A stretch of DNA of 63,741 nt from Bacillus mobilis (GCF_001884045.1 NZ_MACF01000125.1:1-63741); one strand, 5' to 3'. Shown: positions 8,159 through 16,337, counted from the stretch's first letter. Notes: generated by a model not told the origin, from the letters alone. Translations and numbers: made by a program.

Positions 8159-9547
8159 TCAACTTCCTACAAACTCTCCAACTAACCCCTTCGCCTTCTC
8201 CAAAGCTTTTTCAATTTGCTCAAATCCTGTCCCGCCAGCACTGTTACGACGTTTCACAGCTGCATATGGTGAAAGAACTTCATACAAATCTTCTTCAAAT
8301 AACGAACTCATTTCTTTATACGTTTCAAGTGGTACATCTAATAAATAAATTCCTTTTTGTGTGCAGTGTAGCACTAGCTTCCCAACAATTTCATGAGCTT
8401 GACGGAATGGTAGTCCTTTACTTGCTAAGTAGTCAGCAATTTCCGTTGCGTTTGAGAAATCTTTGGTTACAGCTTGCCCCATTTTTTCTTTGTTGACAGT
8501 CATCGTTTCTAGCATGCCTGCCATAATGTGAAGGCATCCTTCTACTGTTTTTACTGTATCAAACATTCCTTCTTTATCTTCTTGTAAGTCTTTATTATAA
8601 GCGAGCGGTAATCCTTTCATAACTGTAAGTAAACTAAATAAATTACCGTATACTCTGCCTGTTTTACCACGAATAAGTTCCGCCATATCTGGATTTTTCT
8701 TTTGCGGCATAATGCTGCTGCCCGTTGCGTATTGATCGCTCATTTCAATAAATTGAAACTCTTGGCTACTCCATAAAATAAGTTCTTCGCAAAAGCGTGA
8801 TAAGTGCATCATGAGCATAGATGAGTTACTTAAAAACTCCAGTATGAAATCACGATCGCTTACTGCATCTAAACTATTTTCATAGATTCCATTAAATCCA
8901 AGAAGCACCGCACTATATTCTCGGTCAATCGGGAATGTTGTTCCTGCTAACGCTCCTGCCCCTAATGGCGAAATGTTAATACGCTTTAACGAATCTTCAT
9001 AACGATTCACATCACGCTCTAACATCCAGAAGTAAGCGAGAATATGATGAGCAAATGAAATTGGCTGGGCACGTTGCAAATGCGTATAACCAGGCATAAT
9101 GGTTTCAATATTATTTTCTGCTTGATGAACAAGAACAGTTTGCAATTGTTTTGTAGCTTTTATAATATGTTCTACTTTTTCTTTTAAATATAAATGCATA
9201 TCAGTCGCCACTTGATCATTACGGCTTCGGCCAGTATGAAGTTTCCCTCCTACTTCACCGATTTGTTCAATTAACATTTTTTCAATGTTTAAGTGAATAT
9301 CTTCTGCTTCTACTGAAAAATGTAATTTATTTTGTTTCGCTTCTTCTAATAAATATTGAAGCCCTACCTTTATTTTCTCTGCTTCTTCTTTCGTAACGAT
9401 GCCTTGCTTTGCTAGCATCGTTACGTGTGCAATACTCCCGTTTATATCTTGATTTACTAATTGTTGATCGAAGGAGATGGACGCTCCGAACTCTTCAACC
9501 CATGCTTCCGCTTCTTCTGTAAAACGTCCGCCCCAAAGTTTGCTCAC
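8159..9547 (-). CDS. argH: Argininosuccinate lyase
   Basis: The enzyme splits argininosuccinate into arginine and fumarate, the last step of arginine synthesis. The 462-residue length is standard. The N-terminal SKLWGGRF and the family signature [12 protein letters not shown] are both present. The GTG start overlaps the argG stop codon (GTGA), so the two are translationally coupled. It is the second gene of argGH and is followed by a terminator. Confidence 0.97.
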   Translation of the reverse strand: MSKLWGGRFTEEAEAWVEEFGASISFDQQLVNQDINGSIAHVTMLAKQGIVTKEEAEKIKVGLQYLLEEAKQNKLHFSVEAEDIHLNIEKMLIEQIGEVGGKLHTGRSRNDQVATDMHLYLKEKVEHIIKATKQLQTVLVHQAENNIETIMPGYTHLQRAQPISFAHHILAYFWMLERDVNRYEDSLKRINISPLGAGALAGTTFPIDREYSAVLLGFNGIYENSLDAVSDRDFILEFLSNSSMLMMHLSRFCEELILWSSQEFQFIEMSDQYATGSSIMPQKKNPDMAELIRGKTGRVYGNLFSLLTVMKGLPLAYNKDLQEDKEGMFDTVKTVEGCLHIMAGMLETMTVNKEKMGQAVTKDFSNATEIADYLASKGLPFRQAHEIVGKLVLHCTQKGIYLLDVPLETYKEMSSLFEEDLYEVLSPYAAVKRRNSAGGTGFEQIEKALEKAKGLVGEFVGS

Positions 9548-10749
9548 GCTTCCACCTTCTTTTGATTCACTTGGCTGTATACTTTCGTCGGTAAACCGAA
9601 TAATGAAATGAATCCAACTGCTGCATCATGGTTAAATTCGTCCTGGGCAGTATACGTTGCTAGTTTTTCATCATATAAAGAGTACTCAGATTTACGTCCT
9701 TCTACAATCGCATGACCTTTAAATAATTTCACACGCACTGTACCTGTTACATTCTTTTGCGTTTCTTGTAAGAATGCATGAAGTGCTTGTTTTAAAGGAG
9801 AGAACCATAAACCGTTATAAATAAGTTCTGTTATTTTCTGCTCAATCACCGGTTTAAAATGCGCTACTTCTTTTACGTGCGTTAAATCTTCCAGCTCTTT
9901 ATGTGCTGTGATTAACGTCATTGCAGCTGGGCATTCGTATACTTCACGCGATTTAATACCAACAAGACGATTTTCTACGTGATCGATACGTCCAACGCCA
10001 TGTTTTCCAGCAAGTGCATTTAACGTTTTAATTAGTTCTGAAAGTGAATATGCAGTACCATTTAAAGTCGTCGGTACGCCTGCTTCAAAACCGATTTCTA
10101 CAAACTCTGGTTTATTCGGTGTATCTTCTAATGCCAATGTCATCTCATATGCATCTTCTGGCGGCGCTGCCCATGGATCTTCTAAAATGCCACATTCGTT
10201 ACTGCGTCCCCATAAATTTTGATCGATTGAAAACGGGCTATCTAAATTAATCGGAATTGGTACATTGTTTTCTTTTGCATAGGCAATTTCTTCTTCACGT
10301 GACCATTTCCATTCACGTACAGGCGCAATCACTTCTAAGTAAGGGTTTAATGCTTGAATAGAAACTTCAAAACGAACTTGATCATTCCCTTTCCCTGTAC
10401 ATCCATGCGCAACTGCAGTCGCCCCTTCTTGTTCTGCAATTTCTACTAATTTTTTCGCGATAAGCGGGCGTGATAACGCAGAAACGAGAGGGTATTTCCC
10501 TTCGTATAACGTGTGCGCTTGCATCGCCATCAATGCATATTCATTTGCAAATTCTTCTTGAACATCAATCATATATGATTTAATTGCACCTACTGAAAGT
10601 GCCTTTTCTTTTACAAATGCTAAGTCTTTACCTTCCCCTAAGTCTAAACAAAGCGCGATAATATCATAATTCTTCTCTTGTAACCATTTAATTGCAACGG
10701 AAGTATCAAGACCTCCGGAATATGCTAATACCACTTTTTTCTTCTCCAT
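9544..10749 (-). CDS. argG: Argininosuccinate synthase
   Basis: The enzyme joins citrulline and aspartate using ATP to make argininosuccinate. The 401-residue product starts [17 protein letters not shown], containing the ATP pyrophosphatase P-loop, and has the typical [14 protein letters not shown] motif. I chose the start at 10749 because GGGGG lies eight bases upstream. It is co-transcribed with argH. A palindrome like an arginine-repressor box lies 15 bases upstream of the start codon. Confidence 0.97.
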   Translation of the reverse strand: MEKKKVVLAYSGGLDTSVAIKWLQEKNYDIIALCLDLGEGKDLAFVKEKALSVGAIKSYMIDVQEEFANEYALMAMQAHTLYEGKYPLVSALSRPLIAKKLVEIAEQEGATAVAHGCTGKGNDQVRFEVSIQALNPYLEVIAPVREWKWSREEEIAYAKENNVPIPINLDSPFSIDQNLWGRSNECGILEDPWAAPPEDAYEMTLALEDTPNKPEFVEIGFEAGVPTTLNGTAYSLSELIKTLNALAGKHGVGRIDHVENRLVGIKSREVYECPAAMTLITAHKELEDLTHVKEVAHFKPVIEQKITELIYNGLWFSPLKQALHAFLQETQKNVTGTVRVKLFKGHAIVEGRKSEYSLYDEKLATYTAQDEFNHDAAVGFISLFGLPTKVYSQVNQKKVEA

Positions 10750-10763
10750 TTTGCATCCCCCTA

Positions 10764-10781
10764 AAGAATAAATATTCATTT
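10764..10781 (-). promoter_or_regulatory. Candidate ArgR/AhrC operator (ARG box) before argG
   Basis: The minus strand reads AATGAATATTTATTCTTT, which contains TGAAT-N4-ATTC, the core of the ArgR/AhrC consensus. It lies between the likely promoter and the argG ribosome site. Arginine-dependent repression is expected but inferred. Confidence 0.55.
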
Positions 10782-10915
10782 TCTTTTATAATAATTCACA
10801 CTTTAACACCTTTTACAAAATGTATCAAGAGTCATTTTCAAATTTTTTCAAACAATTCCGTCGAACTTCTTTCTGTTTTTATGTACAATATAAGCAGGAC
10901 AACGGGGGTGAACTT

Positions 10916-11233
10916 ATGGAAAAATATTTCTTATACGATAATCATCTAGGAATTGAAATTCCTCATTTACAAGAAGATTGGGAAGATATCCCCGAAAAAA
11001 TGCAGCATGCTATTTTATTGAAATGGGAACAAGTTCGCGGAAAGATTCCTGATCGAATAAAAGAACTCGAGCACACTATTAATACAAAACAGCATCATTT
11101 AAATAACGAAGAAGACTTCGAAATTTCTTGCAAACTGAATTCAGAAATTGCCGATCTCGCTTCCATCATTAATGATCTTTGGCTTTGGTATCGACTCACT
11201 CAAAATGTATCTGAGGGGAAAGCACACCAATGA
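10916..11233 (+). CDS. Uncharacterised small helical protein
   Basis: I do not recognise this 105-residue protein. It is acidic, soluble and predicted helical, with regularly spaced I, L and E residues (ELEHTINTKQHHL and EIADLASIINDL) and a W-rich end (LWLWYRL). GGGGG lies nine bases before the ATG at 10916. A longer frame to 10820 has no ribosome site. It is divergent from argG and convergent with a CxxC protein gene. Confidence 0.6.
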   Translation: MEKYFLYDNHLGIEIPHLQEDWEDIPEKMQHAILLKWEQVRGKIPDRIKELEHTINTKQHHLNNEEDFEISCKLNSEIADLASIINDLWLWYRLTQNVSEGKAHQ

Positions 11234-11273
11234 AAAAAGCATGCCCCTAAATTACTTTGGGTCATGCTTTTTT
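11234..11273. terminator. Bidirectional terminator
   Basis: AAAAAGCATG and CCC pair with GGG and CATGCTTTTTT around a loop of about 11 bases. The stem enters the end of the convergent CxxC gene. Confidence 0.75.
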
Positions 11274-11456
11274 GTCGTAACACGATTTACAATATATTTC
11301 TTGTGCTGTTTTCGCCAAACACACATCAAACGGACCAACTAATATACTTCTTTCTTTCGGTAACTTTACAAAGGCAACTAACTCTTCTTCATATTGAATC
11401 TTTTTCTGACATGAAACGCATGTTAATTCTTTTCTTTTAAACATGTCTTTTAGCAT
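11262..11456 (-). CDS. Small zinc-ribbon-like protein with two CxxC motifs
   Basis: The 64-residue product has CVSC near residue 13 and CKSC near residue 56, a spacing typical of a structural zinc ribbon. The middle is hydrophobic beta (EELVAFVKLPKERSILVGPF). No partner or function can be inferred. The upstream flank (GGGAGAATGAAG) gives a weak ribosome site. It stands alone between the convergent gene at 10916 and a tiny membrane ORF. Confidence 0.55.
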   Translation of the reverse strand: MLKDMFKRKELTCVSCQKKIQYEEELVAFVKLPKERSILVGPFDVCLAKTAQEIYCKSCYDKKA

Positions 11457-11580
11457 ATCTTCATTCTCCCTTTCATCTATCTATATTAATATACTCTCAT
11501 AATAGTTAAGACTTGTAAAAAAATGACACATTCCAAAGTGAACGATTCATATACTGTGTACAAAAGGAGGTCTAAAATTT

Positions 11581-11679
11581 ATGCGCGCTTTCGTTATTAT
11601 CGCTTTAACGTTTTTAAGTGTGATTAGCTGGGATACGTTTTTTAAAGATAAAAGTGATAAAAAGAATACAACTGAATAA
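11581..11679 (+). CDS. 32-residue membrane microprotein
   Basis: The short frame encodes MRAFVIIALTFLSVISWDTF and then a highly charged tail of 12 residues. It has a strong ribosome site (AAAGGAGG) about 10 bases before the ATG. One hydrophobic segment fills residues 3-17. It is probably a single-pass microprotein. Its function is unknown. It is followed by an AT-rich stretch and the YitT leader region. Confidence 0.5.
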   Translation: MRAFVIIALTFLSVISWDTFFKDKSDKKNTTE

Positions 11680-11834
11680 AAACTCTTTTTTTCTTACTTA
11701 TTGGACAAACTAAAAATACTGTCCGACTTAGCGAAATAACTTAGGCTTTTCTACAAAAATATTTAAACATAACAATTTTTGTAGATTCCCTCCGTTTATT
11801 GTCGGTTTCCATCCGCATACATTTTTTGAAAGTA
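11680..11834. other. Intergenic stretch with a 10-bp hairpin
   Basis: No gene is visible here. CTACAAAAAT (11751-11760) pairs perfectly with ATTTTTGTAG (11775-11784). A short GGACA...TGTCC inverted repeat lies at 11703-11724. Neither is followed by a clear T-tract. Confidence 0.4.
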
Positions 11835-11843
11835 TGATATAAT
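11835..11843 (+). promoter_or_regulatory. Extended -10 promoter of the YitT leader
   Basis: TGATATAAT is a perfect TGn-TATAAT extended -10 element. Transcription would begin near 11850, about 27 bases before the first leader ORF, and give an untranslated leader of about 460 nt. No convincing -35 box is present. Confidence 0.55.
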
Positions 11844-11876
11844 AATATAAATCTTGAAGGAAGGGATTTTGATATC

Positions 11877-11927
11877 ATGATCGCTCGAAGGAGCATGTGG
11901 CATCGTATTGACGAATCATACACGTAG
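11877..11927 (+). CDS. Leader ORF 1 of the YitT gene
   Basis: The ORF encodes MIARRSMWHRIDESYT and ends in TAG. GAAGGAAGGG lies about 11 bases upstream. It shares ten of sixteen residues, and its exact length, with leader ORF 2. The five-residue start MIARR uses the codons CGA AGG for the arginine pair in both. A hairpin begins directly after the stop codon. It is probably a regulatory leader peptide rather than a functional product. Confidence 0.65.
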   Translation: MIARRSMWHRIDESYT

Positions 11928-11971
11928 CGTATTTTTCAGCTCAGATACTTTAGTCTAGCGAAAAAAATACG
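11928..11971 (+). promoter_or_regulatory. Leader hairpin 1
   Basis: CGTATTTTT (11928-11936) pairs with AAAAATACG (11963-11971), with a small inner GCT/AGC pair. The 5' arm starts at the first base after the ORF 1 stop codon. The 3' arm ends just before the ribosome site of ORF 2. No T-tract follows. Confidence 0.55.
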
Positions 11972-11985
11972 AGAGTGGGGAAATT

Positions 11986-12036
11986 ATGATTGCCCGAAGG
12001 ATAATTTGGCAAAAAAAAGACTCTTCTTACACATAG
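11986..12036 (+). CDS. Leader ORF 2 of the YitT gene
   Basis: The ORF encodes MIARRIIWQKKDSSYT and ends in TAG. GTGGGG lies six bases upstream. The pattern MIARRxxWxxxDxSYT is shared with leader ORF 1, while the DNA differs at synonymous positions (ATC/ATT, GCT/GCC, ACG/ACA), which suggests that the peptide itself is under selection. An eight-A run (CAA AAA AAA) lies in the middle. Hairpin 2 starts at the next base. Confidence 0.65.
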   Translation: MIARRIIWQKKDSSYT

Positions 12037-12076
12037 CGTTTTGTTTAGGACTTAATTGTTACTAGCTAAACAAAAC
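12037..12076 (+). promoter_or_regulatory. Leader hairpin 2
   Basis: GTTTTGTTTAG (12038-12048) pairs perfectly over 11 bp with CTAAACAAAAC (12066-12076). The same 3' arm can instead pair with an identical GTTTTGTTTAG at 12117-12127 inside leader ORF 3, which would enclose the ORF 3 ribosome site and start. Confidence 0.6.
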
Positions 12077-12097
12077 AAAGAAGAGAAGGATTGCTAA

Positions 12098-12127
12098 ATG
12101 AAGAATCCTACTCCACGTTTTGTTTAG
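12098..12127 (+). CDS. Leader ORF 3 of the YitT gene
   Basis: The ORF encodes MKNPTPRFV and ends in TAG. GAAGGA lies seven bases upstream. Its last four codons, CGT TTT GTT TAG, repeat exactly the 12 bases that follow the ORF 2 stop codon. Translating ORF 3 would therefore remove one of two competing partners for the 3' arm of hairpin 2. Confidence 0.5.
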   Translation: MKNPTPRFV

Positions 12128-12153
12128 TCGTTTTAAGACTTAAACTAAAACGA
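12128..12153 (+). promoter_or_regulatory. Leader hairpin 3
   Basis: TCGTTTTA (12128-12135) pairs with TAAAACGA (12146-12153) around a 10-base loop. The 5' arm begins at the first base after the ORF 3 stop codon and the 3' arm abuts the ribosome site of ORF 4. Confidence 0.55.
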
Positions 12154-12168
12154 AGGTAGGGAGAATTG

Positions 12169-12210
12169 ATGGACGAGAGGATTATTCGTTATTTCTTCAG
12201 CGACATATAG
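12169..12210 (+). CDS. Leader ORF 4 of the YitT gene
   Basis: The ORF encodes MDERIIRYFFSDI and ends in TAG. AGGGAG lies about seven bases upstream. Like the other three leader ORFs it ends in a beta-branched residue (here Ile) followed by TAG, and a hairpin arm starts at the next base. Confidence 0.5.
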   Translation: MDERIIRYFFSDI

Positions 12211-12294
12211 CGTAGTTAGTTTTTTCGTAAACTAACTGAAAGCTACATGTGAGCTCGTAGTTAGTTTACAACACAAACAGGACTACTAACTACG
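12211..12294 (+). promoter_or_regulatory. Leader hairpin system 4 with mutually exclusive stems
   Basis: Arm A (CGTAGTTAGTTT, 12211-12222) and arm C (12256-12267) are identical. Arm B (AAACTAAC, 12229-12236) can pair with either. Arm D (ACTAACTACG, 12285-12294) can pair with A or C. Arm D ends four bases before the AGAAGGA ribosome site of the YitT gene. The layout A:B plus C:D versus B:C is that of a classical attenuator. Confidence 0.6.
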
Positions 12295-12310
12295 GAAAGA
12301 AGGAATAACG

Positions 12311-12973
12311 ATGAGGAACATCCAAAGTCGACAAATTATTAAAGAAATTTTTATGGTTTTAATCGGTTCATTTATTTTAGCAGCAGCGCTATATCACATT
12401 CACTTCCAAAACCACTTAACAGAAGGTGGCTTTGTAGGAATTGCACTATTCATCCAAAATTTTTATGATATTTCACCATCTATTTCAACTGTAATTATGG
12501 ATATCCCAATTATTTTACTATGTGCTTCATTTTTAGGTAGAAAAATGGTTGGCTATTCATTCCTAGGTTCGATTTCATTCGGAGTATTTTATTCTCTTAT
12601 GGAAAATTATTCTCCATTTACGGTCGATTTATCAAACAATTTATTTATAGCTGCAGTAGTTGGCGGTGCATTAGCTGGTATTGGACTCGGTTTTATATTG
12701 CGATTTGGCGGTGCAACCGGCGGGGACGATATTTTAACAATTGTATTAAGTAAACGAACTCGTTTTACAATTGGGCAAATTTTCTTCGTCTTTGACGCGA
12801 TTGTTCTTGCGCTTTCATTATATTATTTAAATTGGACAGAAATTGCTTTTACTATTCTTTCGATTGCCGTACAGGCAAAAACATTGGATTTAATTTATTA
12901 TCCAAAAACAGAAAAAGCAGAAGAAAAGCAACCAGTATCTATTCCAATGTCCAAAAAGCATGCAACAAATTAA
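12311..12973 (+). CDS. YitT family membrane protein, short form
   Basis: This integral membrane protein of the YitT family has 220 residues and five or six helices. The conserved glycine-rich segment AGIGLGFILRFGGATGGDD lies near residue 120. Usual members run to about 280-290 residues with a C-terminal DUF2179 domain; here the chain ends after the last helix with a short charged tail, so it is the short form. The family's transport or signalling role is not established. AGAAGGA precedes the ATG. Expression is probably controlled by the four-ORF leader. Confidence 0.8.
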   Translation: MRNIQSRQIIKEIFMVLIGSFILAAALYHIHFQNHLTEGGFVGIALFIQNFYDISPSISTVIMDIPIILLCASFLGRKMVGYSFLGSISFGVFYSLMENYSPFTVDLSNNLFIAAVVGGALAGIGLGFILRFGGATGGDDILTIVLSKRTRFTIGQIFFVFDAIVLALSLYYLNWTEIAFTILSIAVQAKTLDLIYYPKTEKAEEKQPVSIPMSKKHATN

Positions 12974-13007
12974 AAAAGCGAAAGGCTTCGGCCTCTCGCT
13001 TTTTTTA
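12972..13007. terminator. Bidirectional terminator
   Basis: AAAAAGCGAAAGGC pairs with GCCTCTCGCTTTTT with one mismatch around TTCG. It overlaps the last codons of the convergent EcsC gene. Confidence 0.75.
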
Positions 13008-13838
13008 CGCTCTTTTTTCCTTCTCGACTATGTGGCGCACTTGATAAAATCTATTTGCAAATTCAGTAACGTTTCTTGTTAAACGATAATTCACTGTAGA
13101 CCCAATTGCCATTCCAATTACCGGAATACCTTGGAATAATTTACGACGAAGAGCATAAATCGAAAATGTTTTCAAAATTTGTTTTAACACAACTTCAGTA
13201 GAAGCTGGTTGTAATACCGCTTCGTCTCCTTCATAGAAGAACGAATCTTCTTGCTCTAACTCTTGCAGTAAATTGTACCATGCATATTGCTGAAGTCTTC
13301 CTGGTAATAATGACGCATGAAACACCTTTAACGCAAGCATCATTTCATAAGGCTTGTTCACATCATGTCCAAACGATGTGGCAATAAGTTGGACAGCCTT
13401 CACATTTAACGCAAGCATAACTGGAAAATCAGCCGTTAATAATAATAAACCTCCAGCACCCGTTGCTCCGCCTTGTACGAATGAATATAAACGATGTCGT
13501 GCTGTTTGCTGCTCTGCTATGTATGTTAACTGATCAATAGATAACGCTTTTAAATCTTCTAGTTGCTCAATCGATTCATCAAACAATCTCGACGTTCCTA
13601 AGATACGATTACGCGCATCTAACTGTGATTGTGAACTTTGAATTAATGCATGCAAATGAAAAAGCCATCCATCTGCTTTCGTAAAGAAATCTTTTCGCTT
13701 TTTCTCAGGTAATTTCGCAATTGTCGTATGTACCCATTTATCAAACATTTTTTGAAAGTCAGTCGCTTCTTGCTCAACTAATTGCAATTCCCATTCTTTT
13801 ATATTGTCTAAAATGGCTTGTTCTCGCTTCGATCGCAT
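13005..13838 (-). CDS. EcsC family protein
   Basis: The 277-residue protein belongs to the EcsC family, named after the third gene of the B. subtilis ecs transporter locus. The glycine- and alanine-rich central segment (FVQGGATGAGGLLLLTADFP) and the C-terminal IPVIGMAIGSTVNYRLT are typical. It probably associates with the membrane. Its function is unknown, and no transporter gene lies nearby. The start at 13838 follows GAGGTGG. It is monocistronic. Confidence 0.8.
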   Translation of the reverse strand: MRSKREQAILDNIKEWELQLVEQEATDFQKMFDKWVHTTIAKLPEKKRKDFFTKADGWLFHLHALIQSSQSQLDARNRILGTSRLFDESIEQLEDLKALSIDQLTYIAEQQTARHRLYSFVQGGATGAGGLLLLTADFPVMLALNVKAVQLIATSFGHDVNKPYEMMLALKVFHASLLPGRLQQYAWYNLLQELEQEDSFFYEGDEAVLQPASTEVVLKQILKTFSIYALRRKLFQGIPVIGMAIGSTVNYRLTRNVTEFANRFYQVRHIVEKEKRA

Positions 13839-13966
13839 CGTAACAACCACCTCGTTCGATTTTTTTCTATTGTAACATATTTCTGCTTATTCTTTGCAAA
13901 TATGCTTGTCTATCTTGATTCACATACCATTTTTTAATGACATAAAATATTAACAAAAAGGATGAG

Positions 13967-14611
13967 ATGAACCACATGAATCTATCCAATATAAAAAAAG
14001 AATATAATGCAGTATTCAGCTTAGGGCAAAACTGCTGGCCTGCTTGGGCTTTATATCAATTCAAATTATCACCATTTTTTGGTGTTATCGATTTTATGCT
14101 AAGCCCTTCATTAGAAAAAGTGAATGTATTATTACAAAATCGATTTGACCGTTTTTTACAGTTCGAAAACTTATCCTTCATCTCATTTTGGGATGATGGT
14201 GCAAAATTAAGACTCCGTGACAACCTATATGAAATTGACTCTTGCCACGACTTTAAAACAGATGTAAACACACCAACTTCTTGGCCTTCTTATACAGAAA
14301 TTAAGTTAAACTATGAGCATCGAATTCATCGTTTTCTAACGACAATTGAAACGGAAGAATCCATATTGTTTATTCGAACTGGAGGAACATACGAAGAAGC
14401 TCGTTCCTTGGAACACATTTTATCTCAAATAGTTAAACATACATTCTCTGTCCTATTACTCATTCCTGATGATGTATCAACTGTTGTAGAAGAAGATTGG
14501 GGATTACAAAATATTTGCGCTATAAAATGCCCTATTATGGATGTATTTCAGTATAATGAAGCATTTTGGAATGACTTATTTGATGGGATAACGATTAGAC
14601 CACAGGCTTAA
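13967..14611 (+). CDS. DUF1796 family putative cysteine peptidase
   Basis: This 214-residue protein resembles DUF1796, described as putative papain-like cysteine peptidases. The N-terminal SLGQNCWPAWAL carries the candidate nucleophile at Cys23. Later motifs include GVIDFM near residue 40 and ESILFIRTGG near residue 130, with the histidine and aspartate expected in this region not firmly identified. Two starts are possible, 13967 or 13976, because AAGGATGAG lies between them and the promoter. Its role is unknown. It stands upstream of a separate Nudix gene. Confidence 0.65.
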   Translation: MNHMNLSNIKKEYNAVFSLGQNCWPAWALYQFKLSPFFGVIDFMLSPSLEKVNVLLQNRFDRFLQFENLSFISFWDDGAKLRLRDNLYEIDSCHDFKTDVNTPTSWPSYTEIKLNYEHRIHRFLTTIETEESILFIRTGGTYEEARSLEHILSQIVKHTFSVLLLIPDDVSTVVEEDWGLQNICAIKCPIMDVFQYNEAFWNDLFDGITIRPQA

Positions 14612-14683
14612 ATACACGAGACCTTTTATTACAAAACACATTATAATCATCCTTATACAAAATAAATAAGGAGTGATTGCAAT

Positions 14684-15118
14684 ATGTATCCACGTGCAAA
14701 AGCTTTTGGTCTTGCTATACATCAAGATCGCCTTCTCGTACAAGAGTATCATACAGGCGATGAAACATTTTACCGACCTCTTGGTGGATCAATTGAACTT
14801 GGTGAAAAATCAGCACATACCGTTATTCGTGAATTTCAAGAAGAGCTTCATACAGAAGTGGAAATCACCAATTATTTAGGCTGCTTAGAAAACATCTTTC
14901 ATCTTGATGGAGAAATTGGTCATGAAATCATTCAGCTATATTCTTTACGCTTATTAGACACATCACTATATGAAATGGAAAAAATGAATATACAAGATGA
15001 GCAAATAGTATCGTATGCGAAATGGATTCCCATTACGGCATTCATTCAGGAGAAAAAAGTACTCTATCCAGATGGAATGTTAAACTATATCCAACAAAAA
15101 AAAGACGAAATCCTATAG
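14684..15118 (+). CDS. Nudix hydrolase
   Basis: The 144-residue protein carries a Nudix box, GGSIELGEKSAHTVIREFQE followed by EL, near residues 34-56, so it should hydrolyse a nucleoside diphosphate linked to another group, using Mg. The substrate cannot be inferred. AAGGAG lies about 10 bases before the ATG. A short spacer separates it from the DUF1796 gene, and it ends at a strong terminator. Confidence 0.85.
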   Translation: MYPRAKAFGLAIHQDRLLVQEYHTGDETFYRPLGGSIELGEKSAHTVIREFQEELHTEVEITNYLGCLENIFHLDGEIGHEIIQLYSLRLLDTSLYEMEKMNIQDEQIVSYAKWIPITAFIQEKKVLYPDGMLNYIQQKKDEIL

Positions 15119-15133
15119 GATCTCGTCTTTTTT
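15099..15133. terminator. Bidirectional terminator between the Nudix gene and ackA
   Basis: AAAAAGACGA and ATCC pair with GGAT and TCGTCTTTTTT around a TATA loop. The stem overlaps the end of the Nudix gene. Confidence 0.8.
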
Positions 15134-15143
15134 ATATAGTATA

Positions 15144-16337
15144 TTAACCAATATTTCCAAGACGTAGTACGTCACGAGCAATCATAACTTCTTCGTCAGT
15201 TGGAATTACAATAATTTTTACTGGAGAGTGTGGGAAGCTGATGAATGCTTCTTCACCGAATACGTTATTACGTTTTACGTCGAAGTATACGCCCATGTAC
15301 TCAAGGCCTTCTAATACGCGCTCACGAATAATTGCACTGTTTTCACCTACACCAGCTGTGAAGATGATTGCGTCTACACCTTTCATACGAGCAGTGTAAG
15401 AACCGATGTATTTGTGGATACGGCTTACGAATACATCAAGTGCTACTTTCGCACGGTGATCGCCTTCTTCTTCTTTCGCAATGATGTCACGTAGGTCACT
15501 AGAGTAACCAGTAAGACCTAACATACCACTCTTCTTGTTTAATACGCTAACTACTTCTTCTACTGTTTGGCCTGTTTTTTCCATGATGTATGGAATTAAC
15601 GCAGGGTCAATGTTACCAGAACGTGTACCCATTGTTACACCAGCAAGTGGAGTGAAGCCCATAGAAGTATCGATAGATTTACCGCCTTCTACTGCTGCGA
15701 TACTTGCACCGTTACCTAAGTGACAAGAAAGTAAGCTTAAGCTTTCAAGTGGACGACCTAATAATTCAGCCGCACGCTCAGTTACGTATTTATGAGAAGT
15801 TCCGTGGAAACCGTATTTACGGATGCCGAACTTTTCATAGTACTCATATGGTAAGCTGTATAGGAATGCAGATTCCGGCATTGTTTGGTGGAATGCTGTA
15901 TCGAATACTGCTACTGCTGGTACGTTTGGTAATACTTCTTGGAATGCTTTAATACCAACAAGGTTTGCTGGGTTATGAAGTGGTGCTAAATCGCTTAATT
16001 CTTCGATATCAGCTAATACTTCATCAGTAATTAAAACAGAGTCAGCAAATTTTTCGCCGCCGTGAACAACACGGTGACCGATACCGCCAATCTCATCTAG
16101 AGATTTAACGATTCCGTTTTCAGTTAATTTTTTAAGAAGCATATTAACTGCTACTGCGTGATCTGGAATGTTTGTAATTTCTTTTTGTTTTTCGCCATCT
16201 ACAGTAATAGTGAAGATACTATCTTCTAAACCGATACGTTCTACTAAACCTTTTGTTAATACTGTTTCACTTGGCATTTCAAATAATTGGAATTTTAAGG
16301 AAGAGCTTCCTGCGTTAATCGCGATGATTTTTGACAT
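15144..16337 (-). CDS. ackA: Acetate kinase
   Basis: The enzyme makes ATP and acetate from acetyl phosphate during overflow metabolism. The 397-residue length is typical, with the N-terminal [13 protein letters not shown] and the later [11 protein letters not shown] and [10 protein letters not shown] motifs. Upstream lies ytxK in the same orientation, as in B. subtilis, but about 300 bases separate them, so ackA has its own promoter. A cre-like site and a TGTGGA-TGTT-TCCACA inverted repeat (16371-16386) lie in that interval. CcpA activation of ackA is known in B. subtilis. Confidence 0.97.
   Translation of the reverse strand: MSKIIAINAGSSSLKFQLFEMPSETVLTKGLVERIGLEDSIFTITVDGEKQKEITNIPDHAVAVNMLLKKLTENGIVKSLDEIGGIGHRVVHGGEKFADSVLITDEVLADIEELSDLAPLHNPANLVGIKAFQEVLPNVPAVAVFDTAFHQTMPESAFLYSLPYEYYEKFGIRKYGFHGTSHKYVTERAAELLGRPLESLSLLSCHLGNGASIAAVEGGKSIDTSMGFTPLAGVTMGTRSGNIDPALIPYIMEKTGQTVEEVVSVLNKKSGMLGLTGYSSDLRDIIAKEEEGDHRAKVALDVFVSRIHKYIGSYTARMKGVDAIIFTAGVGENSAIIRERVLEGLEYMGVYFDVKRNNVFGEEAFISFPHSPVKIIVIPTDEEVMIARDVLRLGNIG

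Noticed and set aside
11928-12294. Leader hairpins as intrinsic terminators
   Set aside because: None of the four is followed by a T-tract; the sequences after them are ribosome sites.
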